Below are positions 1 through 6,914 of a stretch of DNA of 41,174 nucleotides, one piece after another. Made by a program: the position numbers and the translations under genes. This DNA is from Pyrinomonadaceae bacterium (GTDB taxonomy: Bacteria > Acidobacteriota > Blastocatellia > Pyrinomonadales > Pyrinomonadaceae): the NCBI GenBank assembly GCA_023717605.1, contig JAMQPH010000304.1, forward strand, positions 1 to 41,174. The letters run 5' to 3'. Each line of letters starts with the position of its first letter. The stretch's first letter is position 1. Below the pieces are notes generated by a model. That model worked only from the letters and a program-made list of their open reading frames with translations, had not been told where the DNA came from and did not search any database.

Positions 1-42
1 CAAAGCCTGAAGTGTTTTTTCTTGACAGGCCGCCTCTATTGG

Positions 43-91
43 CTGTCCCCGCCTCAAGCTTGCATGTCACTCATCGTAAGAGCGGGGACAG
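43..91. repeat. Short inverted repeat (10-bp perfect arms)
   Basis: The arms ctgtccccgc (43-52) and gcggggacag (82-91) are perfect reverse complements around a 29-base spacer. It lies outside any gene and resembles the other intergenic hairpins in this window, but the arms are short and no second copy is visible here. Confidence 0.5.
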
Positions 92-216
92 GGTCCGCCT
101 TCCTCACCTGCAATTTACTGTAAGTACTTCGTGGGCTTGCACACAGCCACTATCTTGCGGACATGCGTATTTTGTCGTCCGGGCTCCGCCTCTTCCGGGT
201 TCCTCGAACGTTATCG

Positions 217-246
217 TTGACCTTTCTCGCCGTCGCGGGCTATTAT
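217..246 (+). promoter_or_regulatory. Putative sigma-70 promoter for pilT
   Basis: TTGACC at 217-222 and TATTAT at 241-246 are separated by 18 bases. Five of six bases match the consensus in each box. It points toward pilT, about 150 bases upstream of its start codon. This is sequence evidence only. Confidence 0.45.
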
Positions 247-394
247 CTGCGAGTGTTCCTTCGGGCACCTTAGCTTGAGGGACTCCCCGCTGAAGCAATC
301 CACGCTTTACATCCTGTCTAAGACTGAAACTCCCAGAAAGCTCCTGTCTTAGCCCAAAATCCTCTGAATAAGCCCGAAAGGTACTAGTCCAGCC

Positions 395-1561
395 ATGCCT
401 GTAAAAATTGATGATTTGTTGAGAACCGCCACCAGCCAGGGTGCCTCTGACCTCCACCTCAAAGTGGGGGCCTTCCCAATGATGCGCATTGGCGGTGAGT
501 TGCATCCCGTTGGCGATGCCCCGCGCATGAAGCCCGAAGACACTTTGGATATGGCTTTCACCATGATGACGAGCCGTCAGAAGCAACGTTTCAAGGACGT
601 CTCGGAAGTGGACATCGGCTATGGCCTCAATGGTGTCGGAAGATTTCGCGCCAACATCTTTCAGCAACGTGGCACGGTGAGCGTGGTGCTGCGCGTTATC
701 CCGGATGGCACGAGGAGCACGAGCGAACTAGGCCTCCCTCCAGTGATTGATAAGATCGCCACGGAACGACGCGGGCTAATCCTGGTAACCGGGTCAACCG
801 GTTCCGGGAAATCGACAACGCTGGCCGCAATGATTGACCGGATAAATGCGACTCGGAGCGGTCATATTGTAACCATCGAAGATCCAATCGAGTTCTTGCA
901 TCGGGATAAACAGTCGTTCGTTACGCAGCGAGAGGTTGACGTAGACACGCGTTCATTCGCTGAAGCCTTGCGAGGGGCCTTGCGCCAGGATCCCGACGTG
1001 ATACTGGTGGGAGAGATGCGGGACTCTGAAACCATTGAGACCGCACTAACCGCAGCCGAGACAGGCCACCTGGTGCTGTCTACGCTCCACACGCTTGATG
1101 CCACTGAAACCATCACGCGCATCGTTTCGTCATTCCCCGCGCATCAACAGAAGTCGGTGCGTCTTCAGTTGGCCGGCATTCTCAAGGGCGTGATTTCGAT
1201 GCGTCTGGTTCGGGCTGCGAAAGGTGCTGGCCGGGTGCCGGCGATTGAAGTCCTGGTGTCGACCGGTCTGATTCGCGACTACATCGTGAATGAAGAAAAG
1301 ACTTATCTCATTCGCGAAGCGATTGCCGCGGGAACCTCTCAGTATGGTATGCAGACTTTTGATCAGTCACTGTTTCACCTCTTTCAGTCGGGTCTGATCT
1401 CGATTGAAGAGGCTTTGCACAACGCTAGCAATGCTGACGAGTTCAGGATGCGCTGCTCCGGGATTATGTCCTCAGAGCAAGCCATCAACAGCACCATGGG
1501 TCAAACGGGAAGTTTGTCTCCAGCGGTACAAAAGGAAGCTGACGACATTTTCGTTAGGTAA
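395..1561 (+). CDS. pilT: Type IV pilus twitching motility ATPase PilT
   Basis: Hexameric cytoplasmic ATPase that powers retraction of type IV pili at the inner-membrane pilus base. The 388-residue protein has an N-terminal PAS-like region typical of PilT, then the GspE/PilT ATPase core: Walker A GSTGSGKST (133-141), Asp box around TIEDPIEF (160-167), Walker B VILVGEMRD (202-210) and His box TGHLVLSTLHT (223-233). The C-terminal tail runs slightly past usual PilT length (about 345-370 residues). The ATG at 395 has a weak GAAAGG about 13 bases upstream and gives the canonical N-terminus. PilU is the main alternative, because the two paralogues share all these motifs; the AIRNLIRE-like retraction motif is not clearly conserved (the region reads LIREAIAAG). 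No other pilus genes are in the window, so the gene stands alone. Confidence 0.93.
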   Translation: MPVKIDDLLRTATSQGASDLHLKVGAFPMMRIGGELHPVGDAPRMKPEDTLDMAFTMMTSRQKQRFKDVSEVDIGYGLNGVGRFRANIFQQRGTVSVVLRVIPDGTRSTSELGLPPVIDKIATERRGLILVTGSTGSGKSTTLAAMIDRINATRSGHIVTIEDPIEFLHRDKQSFVTQREVDVDTRSFAEALRGALRQDPDVILVGEMRDSETIETALTAAETGHLVLSTLHTLDATETITRIVSSFPAHQQKSVRLQLAGILKGVISMRLVRAAKGAGRVPAIEVLVSTGLIRDYIVNEEKTYLIREAIAAGTSQYGMQTFDQSLFHLFQSGLISIEEALHNASNADEFRMRCSGIMSSEQAINSTMGQTGSLSPAVQKEADDIFVR

Positions 1562-1571
1562 GCGTGCTGGC

Positions 1572-1728
1572 TGCGGCTGCGCCGCCTCCCTTGCGGAAAG
1601 CCTGTGGCTTTCCGCGCGTCATTCTTAAACTTTGAGGCTGTGCCTCTGAACACGGAGGCGTAGCCTCAAGTTTTGTGTAGCGTACCGGAAAGGCATAGCC
1701 TTTCCGCAAGGGAGGCGGCATAGCCGCA
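1572..1728. repeat. Large compound inverted repeat between convergent genes
   Basis: A left arm of about 43 bases (1572-1614) pairs with a right arm at 1685-1728 with a few mismatches. Both arms contain the block gccgcctcccttgcggaaag or its complement. Inside lies a second pair (about 1627-1645 with 1651-1675, aaactttgaggct-like). Each arm is also locally palindromic, for example ggaaaggcatagcctttcc and gaggcgtagcctc. The result is a nested, cruciform-capable element between the stops of pilT and the minus-strand nuclease-fold gene. It may serve as a two-way terminator, but its size and structure suggest a REP/MITE-like element. Confidence 0.8.
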
Positions 1729-1797
1729 CCGACCAGCACAAAAAGTCTATATGTTAACCCGCAAACACTCCGCCATGGTTTCAACGAATCAACTGTC

Positions 1798-3330
1798 TCA
1801 GTTCACTCGCATTCGGCGCATCACGCGTACTCCCGAGCGCCAGTCTTCGTTTATGTCGAAGCGGTACATTTCTAGGTTTGGGGCAATCATACGGGCCAGG
1901 GTTTGAAAAGAGGGATGGACTCTCAGCGTCGGCGCGACGAGATAGACCAGCGGCGACTCGCCACTAATACGCCGCTCACCAAAGAGTCTGGCCCGCCAGA
2001 TGTGTCCACGACGACGATGCGCCTCAACGCGTTGCCAGTAATCTGCGCCCTGTAGCACGTGCTCACGATCTTCAGAGACCTTTAATTCAATCACGACCAG
2101 ACGTCCGTCACGCCTAAGCGCCAGCAGATCAATCGGCCGAACTCCGAGGCGCCCGCCTCTTGCCGTCCGAAACTGGGCATGCAGTGGCGCTATTATCAAT
2201 CCCGGATCGAGTTTCGAGATGTCGCGACGCAGCAACGACTCAAGCCATGCCTCGCCTGCGGTTCGGTAAAGAGCGTGCCGGTGATCTGAAGCTAAGGCTG
2301 ACCTATGCCTGTGCAAGTCGCCCAGTAACACTGCCCAATCGTGTTCACTCTTCTCATCCAGGAGACGTCGTCGCGACCCTTCGATTCCAAACCAGACGAG
2401 CTCGGAGTCGATCAGGCGACGCACACGGGCGAAGGGAAGTCCAAAATAGCGAAGCGTCTCGCCATGGCGCGCCTGCACTACATCAATCGCGTCTGGCGCC
2501 TCAGCAATAATCGCCTGCGCCGACTCGGTGGTTGCCGGCGGAGTGACAGGCCTGAACCGTGCCAGGCGCTTCTTCCATAGTTCTTCCAGCGCGGGACAAA
2601 CCACCGGGGACAGCTCCGTCCACCCCTGGTCGAGTTCATAAACTGCGATTGCGCTTCGCAGACTAGCTCGCAGCATGGCTATGCGTACGGTCAAGGGCTT
2701 CACCAGGTCGCTTTCCACCAGCAGACAGAGTTGCTGCACGTAAGGAGACCGCGCTCGCTCGCTGGTGCGCCCGAACCAGAGCAGGGCAGAGGAGAGAAAC
2801 TCATCGACCTCGCTCGGCTTGCTTGCAGCTACAGAGCCGGTCACGGCGATTCTATGGTGTTTGAGTCGGAGTAGAATTCGTGCGTAGCGTCCGGGTTGCC
2901 CGCGTCGCATTCCCGGGCTCAACGATGCCCGCTCGATCTTCGCTCCCGGTTGCAGATCCGATGCGAGTTGCGCCAGTTGATTGCAGCGGAATTGCCGAGC
3001 TGCCCTGACTGTGGCGGCGATGGCACTTGCCGATGCTCGCGGAATCAGCTCGATTACCGGGCGCTCAGCGCCCATCCGGCGGGAGGCCTGCAACGCCAGC
3101 TTCTCACCAGTCAAATTCCATCCCCGAATTCGCCAGGAACGAATTCCTTTGTCGGTCCAACAGGACAGGACTAGCCGGTTCTGGGCAATGTTGATGTCCA
3201 GTTCGCTTCTGCGGAGAGCTTGTGTGTTTCCGTCGCTGAGTGTGTAGAACCACTCGGCGTGAGCATCAAATAGTTCTGCAATGTGTTGTCGTGTGGATTC
3301 CAAAAGTGAATTTGTGAGGCGCTCGAACAT
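1798..3330 (-). CDS. PD-(D/E)XK nuclease-fold protein of unknown function
   Basis: Conserved-looking protein of 510 residues with no assigned role. The C-terminal part carries a motif order typical of restriction-endonuclease-like folds: a helix with Glu (EAWLESLL), an Asp in RPIDLLAL, then IELK after an RDGR turn. In numbering from the upstream TTG start (520 residues) the candidate catalytic residues are E370 or E374, D411, E425 and K427. These are followed by a GADYWQRVE segment, as in NucS-like and Mrr-like nucleases. The first 350 residues are Arg-rich and not recognised. I prefer the ATG at 3330; a TTG at 3360 in the same frame adds ten residues, and neither has a strong ribosome-binding site. 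There is no methylase or specificity subunit beside it, so a classical restriction system is not supported. Nuclease activity is inferred from the motif only. Confidence 0.75.
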   Translation of the reverse strand: MFERLTNSLLESTRQHIAELFDAHAEWFYTLSDGNTQALRRSELDINIAQNRLVLSCWTDKGIRSWRIRGWNLTGEKLALQASRRMGAERPVIELIPRASASAIAATVRAARQFRCNQLAQLASDLQPGAKIERASLSPGMRRGQPGRYARILLRLKHHRIAVTGSVAASKPSEVDEFLSSALLWFGRTSERARSPYVQQLCLLVESDLVKPLTVRIAMLRASLRSAIAVYELDQGWTELSPVVCPALEELWKKRLARFRPVTPPATTESAQAIIAEAPDAIDVVQARHGETLRYFGLPFARVRRLIDSELVWFGIEGSRRRLLDEKSEHDWAVLLGDLHRHRSALASDHRHALYRTAGEAWLESLLRRDISKLDPGLIIAPLHAQFRTARGGRLGVRPIDLLALRRDGRLVVIELKVSEDREHVLQGADYWQRVEAHRRRGHIWRARLFGERRISGESPLVYLVAPTLRVHPSFQTLARMIAPNLEMYRFDINEDWRSGVRVMRRMRVN

Positions 3331-3406
3331 GGAAATCAACTCGAGGTGAGGCCGAGTCAAAAGAGTGAAACATCGGTGTTCAAAAACGGTTAGAGAGCAC
3401 TGGTCA

Positions 3407-3470
3407 GTTTAGAGTTCGAGCTTTAGCTTGTGTCTTTTGCGAGCAGCAACCTAAAGGTCGAACTCTAAAC
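3407..3470. repeat. Intergenic inverted repeat, 24-base arms
   Basis: Arms at 3407-3430 and 3447-3470 are near-perfect reverse complements (both outer ends read gtttagagttcga after complementing) with about two mismatches and a 16-base loop. The element sits in the gap between the divergent nuclease-fold and thiolase genes. It would form a very stable hairpin and has no poly-T tail, so a MITE/REP-like origin is more likely than a terminator. Confidence 0.75.
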
Positions 3471-3566
3471 TACCTGCCGCTTTGCCCGCTTTCGTCGTTA
3501 CTTCTACCGTGTGCTACCATTTCCGGTCAACTAAATTCCGACCAAATAAAAGTAGTCAAGCTAACA

Positions 3567-4748
3567 ATGAAGAGTGTTTACCTCGCCGGATCAGTGCGTA
3601 CGCCAATCGGTCGATTTGGAGGCACGCTCTCTTCCTGGACCGCCGCCGACCTGGGTGTAGCCGCAGCCAAAGAGAGTCTTCAACGTGCTCGAATCACGCC
3701 CGACCAGGTGCAACAATCAATTTGGGGTTGTGCGCGTCAGGCTGGAGGCGGGCCAAACGTCGCCCGCCACATCACATACCGGGCGGGGGTGCCGGAGACA
3801 TCGCCGGCATTCACGGTCAATCAAGCATGTGGGTCTGGCCTAAAAGCAATCATCCTTGCCACTCAGGAGATTATGCTGGGTCGTGCAGGCATAGTGCTAG
3901 CAGGCGGCACAGAGAGCATGTCTCGCGTGCCTTACTTTGCCGAGGGTGCGCGCTGGGGCATGCGCATGGGAAACACTCAACTGGTGGATGGAATGTATCG
4001 GGACGGCTTTAACGATCCCCTTTCGGGCCTGGTAATGGGCGAGACGGCGGAGAATCTCGCTCGCAGTTACGAAATCTCGCGCGAGGAACAGGACCAATAC
4101 GCTTTGCGCTCACAACAAAGGGCCCAGGCGGCCACTGAAAATGGACGTTTCCAGGATGAGATCGCGCCACTTGAAATTAACGGCCGCAAGGGTGAAACGA
4201 TTATCTTTGAACGCGACGAACATTACCGCGCCGGCACAACCATGCAGGACCTCGGTAAACTGGCGCCGGTCTTTTCAAAGAGCGGAACGGTCACGGCGGG
4301 AAACTCCTCCGGAATTACCGACGGAGCGGCGGCCCTGGTCGTAATTGGCGAAGAAGATTTGAAACTGTCGGGCGCCGAACCGCAGGCCCGCGTCGTTGAT
4401 TATGAAGTTGTTGGTGTGGCTCCGGAAATCATGGGGATTGGTCCTGTCCCGGCCGTGAGCGCATTGTTGGAGCGGCAGAAGCTCCGACTTGCTGATATCG
4501 ATTTGATCGAGCTGAATGAGGCTTTCGCTGCTCAAGTGATCGCCTGCGATCGCGATCTTCATTTCGACCCGGAAAGACTAAATGTGAACGGGGGCGCTAT
4601 AGCGCTGGGCCATCCAATCGGCTGCACTGGCGTGCGTATTACCACCACTCTGCTCCACGAGATGAAAAAACGCGGCGCAAAACACGGGCTCGCGACTCTC
4701 TGCGTCAGCGGCGGTATGGGACTAGCCCTGCTCGTGGAACGCGTGTGA
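3567..4748 (+). CDS. Thiolase (acetyl-CoA C-acyltransferase)
   Basis: Cytoplasmic thiolase that condenses two acetyl-CoA units or cleaves 3-ketoacyl-CoA. The 393-residue length is normal for the family. All catalytic elements are present: nucleophilic Cys88 in NQACGSG, NEAFA (the Asn of the oxyanion hole), His349 in GGAIALGHPIG and Cys379 in CVSGGMG. The sequence resembles biosynthetic AtoB/PhaA-type enzymes more than the FadA subunit, but substrate chain length cannot be read from the sequence. No other beta-oxidation or PHB gene is next to it. Its stop codon overlaps the start of the downstream lipoprotein gene by four bases, so the two are probably co-transcribed and translationally coupled. 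The ATG at 3567 has only a weak ribosome-binding site. Confidence 0.93.
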   Translation: MKSVYLAGSVRTPIGRFGGTLSSWTAADLGVAAAKESLQRARITPDQVQQSIWGCARQAGGGPNVARHITYRAGVPETSPAFTVNQACGSGLKAIILATQEIMLGRAGIVLAGGTESMSRVPYFAEGARWGMRMGNTQLVDGMYRDGFNDPLSGLVMGETAENLARSYEISREEQDQYALRSQQRAQAATENGRFQDEIAPLEINGRKGETIIFERDEHYRAGTTMQDLGKLAPVFSKSGTVTAGNSSGITDGAAALVVIGEEDLKLSGAEPQARVVDYEVVGVAPEIMGIGPVPAVSALLERQKLRLADIDLIELNEAFAAQVIACDRDLHFDPERLNVNGGAIALGHPIGCTGVRITTTLLHEMKKRGAKHGLATLCVSGGMGLALLVERV

Positions 4749-5623
4749 GCAATTCCAACCTAATCTTTGAATCGCAGAGGTGCCGCCGGCAATACGCTGC
4801 CGGCGCCCAGCGACTTCTAGACTCTCGTTCGCGTTTCTTGATTGGGCTGTTCGTCTGCGTATGCTGGTTCATCCTGCCGGCATGCAGAGCCTCGCAAGGA
4901 CCGTCGACTTCCAATACTGGTTCCGCAGATACTCACAAAACCACGTTTACAACACCGCCGTTTTCAACAAAAGAACCTGATCACTACCGGGCGATCCGCA
5001 TCACGAGCGTCATCGAAACAGGGAACACCGAAAATTTGTCATCCTCGCAAAGCACTCAGGTCTTAATCGCTCGCGATGGTGAGAAGCGACGCGAAGAATA
5101 CTCCGCGGGAGCGAATGGGCAGATTGTCTATTTGGAAATCCCTGCAGGTCGTTTCATTGTTTTGCCTGCCAACATGCTCTATGCGGACCTCAGTACAGCA
5201 TCTGACGAGACTGATCCCGGTAGTCGACTTGACCACTCCTCAAACGACTCCCCAGGCCTTTCGCCAGACCAGCTCTTGAATGAGTCACACGTGCCGGCCA
5301 CGTACGAGAAGTTGGGCACCGAAACGCTTGCTGGCGGCGTGACGACCAAATACCGCGTCGTCGTGGTTACCGGAGCTGACTCTCAGAATGAGACGTTGAT
5401 CTGGGTTGATGAAACTCTCGGCATACCAGTCAGATCGGAGGCGATTTCAAGGTCCAGTGGCTATTCCTCGAAGGTAACGATGGAACTTAAGGACGTAAAC
5501 CTTGAGGTGGACGAGCGTCTGTTTTCCTGGCCATCTGATTATAAAAAGGTCGAAGCGCAGCAGATATTTGACCTGATACGAAAGCGGGGAAAGCCGGGGA
5601 CTTCCAAACAACAGGATAAATAA
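4745..5623 (+). CDS. Predicted lipoprotein, LolA/outer-membrane-sorting-like fold
   Basis: Secreted protein of 292 residues, function unknown. The hydrophobic stretch at 31-47 ends in ILPAC, a plausible lipobox with Cys47 as the lipidated residue (Pro at -2 is unusual). A low-complexity Ser/Thr linker follows, then a beta-rich region with alternating strands (an IRITSVIETG-like start, KRREEYSAG, ETLIWVDETLGIPVRSE). This pattern is typical of LolA/LolB-like or DUF4412-type domains that bind lipid or hydrophobic ligands. The GTG start lies in a GTGA overlap with the thiolase stop, the same junction type seen elsewhere in this window. The long charged region before the hydrophobic core is unusual for a signal peptide, so a downstream start is possible. 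The link to thiolase function is positional only. Confidence 0.75.
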   Translation: MSNSNLIFESQRCRRQYAAGAQRLLDSRSRFLIGLFVCVCWFILPACRASQGPSTSNTGSADTHKTTFTTPPFSTKEPDHYRAIRITSVIETGNTENLSSSQSTQVLIARDGEKRREEYSAGANGQIVYLEIPAGRFIVLPANMLYADLSTASDETDPGSRLDHSSNDSPGLSPDQLLNESHVPATYEKLGTETLAGGVTTKYRVVVVTGADSQNETLIWVDETLGIPVRSEAISRSSGYSSKVTMELKDVNLEVDERLFSWPSDYKKVEAQQIFDLIRKRGKPGTSKQQDK

Positions 5624-5758
5624 GCCAACCTCATCGTATGCTCAAGGCATCGGAAAGGCGCACATCGAATCGGTGTGACGCGATCCGAGAAGATCCCCTG
5701 GTACATATTTTTGTCCGAGTGCCGGCCTATCGTCCGGTTTCAAGAAAGGCTTACTAAC

Positions 5759-6775
5759 GTGAAAATAAGAACTCTTAGCGGTGTGTTTATCCTTAGCTTA
5801 TTGCTGGCGGGATTCTCGAGTGTGGTTAGCGCGCAAACCAGGCGCGGTGTTGCCGCAACGACGCGTCAAGGCCTCTTGGCCAAGCTTCCAAAATCGGACG
5901 CTGTGGCTCAGGTCAACATAAAGCGGGTGCTCTCGGAAGCTCTGCCAAAACTCCTGGCGGGCAACTCAGCCAAGCTGGCAGAGATTGATTCCCAGATCGA
6001 ACAATTTAAGACTCGCACGAGTTTGGATCCGCGTTCTTTCGATGAACTTGCCCTGGGCATGCAGTATCGCTATCCCTCTCCGGGTATTACCAAGATCGAA
6101 ACCGTGGCGGTGGCCCGGGGCGTCTTCAATACGAGTGCCATCGTTGCTGCCGGAAAAGCGGCGGCCAACGGCAAATACCGCGAAGAAAAATATCTCGGCA
6201 AGACCATTCATATCTTTACTCTGGACCAGCAGATAAAACTCCTGGGCTTGCTGGACTTGCAGATCCGGGAGCTAGCGGTGACCCCTCTGGATGCGAACAC
6301 GCTGGCGCTGGGCGCTGTGGATAGCGTTCGAAATACGGTCGCAGCCGGCAAAGAAAAGACGCGCGCCAACGCAGAGTTGATTGCCCTGGCTACGCAGGAT
6401 CCAAACGCCATCGTAGGCTTCGGAGTGAACGTTTCCCCGGAGCTGCTACAGAATCTTCGCATCGGTAACGAAGCCATCGCTAAGGATCTATCTACCGTGC
6501 GGCAGTCTTACGGTTCACTAGTCATGACTGACAAGGATCTGGAGTTGTTGGTTGCCGCGCGCACGGTCGATGCCGTGTCAGCACGCAGCCTCGGGGACAC
6601 CGTTGAAGGCTTGAAGCAGTTTGGAGCGCTCTTTACAAACCGACTGTCCGGTATCAGAGGGGTGTTGGCCAGGAGCGCATTGGGAAATCTAAAGATCACT
6701 ACTCAAGGAAATGAACTTCAGATCCGCACCGCAGTCGCTCAGTCAGATGTTGCTCCATTGGTGAGTGGGCAGTAA
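5759..6775 (+). CDS. Secreted protein of unknown function
   Basis: Protein of 338 residues from a GTG start at 5759, chosen because GAAAGG lies about 10 bases upstream and a clean signal peptide follows at once (basic VKIRT, hydrophobic core, cleavage near VSAQ). The frame is open further upstream to 5675, but that adds a non-signal-like extension. The mature part is predicted alpha/beta with repeated Ala/Leu-rich stretches (KSDAVAQVNIKRVLSEALPK, LALGAVDSVRNTV). I do not recognise the family; it looks like the secreted proteins of unknown function common in Blastocatellia. A separate transcript is possible, because 135 bases separate it from the lipoprotein gene. A strong hairpin follows its stop. 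Confidence 0.75.
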   Translation: MKIRTLSGVFILSLLLAGFSSVVSAQTRRGVAATTRQGLLAKLPKSDAVAQVNIKRVLSEALPKLLAGNSAKLAEIDSQIEQFKTRTSLDPRSFDELALGMQYRYPSPGITKIETVAVARGVFNTSAIVAAGKAAANGKYREEKYLGKTIHIFTLDQQIKLLGLLDLQIRELAVTPLDANTLALGAVDSVRNTVAAGKEKTRANAELIALATQDPNAIVGFGVNVSPELLQNLRIGNEAIAKDLSTVRQSYGSLVMTDKDLELLVAARTVDAVSARSLGDTVEGLKQFGALFTNRLSGIRGVLARSALGNLKITTQGNELQIRTAVAQSDVAPLVSGQ

Positions 6776-6780
6776 CGAGT

Positions 6781-6836
6781 TTGAGATTTCAGACATTTCG
6801 GATCTAAGATCTGAGATTTCAGATCCCAGATCGACT
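6781..6836. repeat. AT-rich palindromic repeat cluster
   Basis: Short degenerate repeats built on gagatttcaga and gatct follow the stop codon. They include the perfect palindrome atctgagatttcagat (6+4+6). The pattern resembles the aaatccgaaat-type element after leuS but is shorter and more decayed. Confidence 0.45.
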
Positions 6837-6854
6837 TAAGAGCTAGAACATTTT

Positions 6855-6886
6855 GGGGCCGATCACTTCCGAGAGTGACCGGCCCC
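6855..6886. terminator. Strong hairpin between convergent genes, likely terminator
   Basis: A GC-rich stem with ggggccgatcact on the left and agtgaccggcccc on the right pairs over 13 positions with one mismatch around a 6-base loop. On the plus strand atctgatttt follows, a modest U-tract. It lies between the stops of the secreted-protein gene (+) and the foldase gene (-) and could serve both. Confidence 0.7.
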
Positions 6887-6914
6887 ATCTGATTTTCAGT
6901 ACTTCACCCTTCGG

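Larger units (their letters stand above)
1..394. other. Intergenic leader region upstream of pilT
   Basis: No reading frame here looks like a real gene; the longer frames lack a ribosome-binding site and protein-like composition. The stretch holds a 10-bp perfect inverted repeat (43-52 with 82-91), a good sigma-70-like promoter (217-246), and a 7-bp inverted repeat in the predicted leader (ctaagac at 318-324 with gtcttag near 347-353). The pilT transcript would therefore carry an untranslated leader of about 140 bases. Confidence 0.5.

Noticed and set aside
104-667. 187-residue minus-strand frame overlapping the start of pilT
   Set aside because: It lies mostly opposite the well-supported pilT frame, has no ribosome-binding site and shows no family features.
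5624-5758. Possible riboswitch in the leader of the secreted-protein gene
   Set aside because: Short stems can be drawn but no known riboswitch consensus such as c-di-GMP matches.
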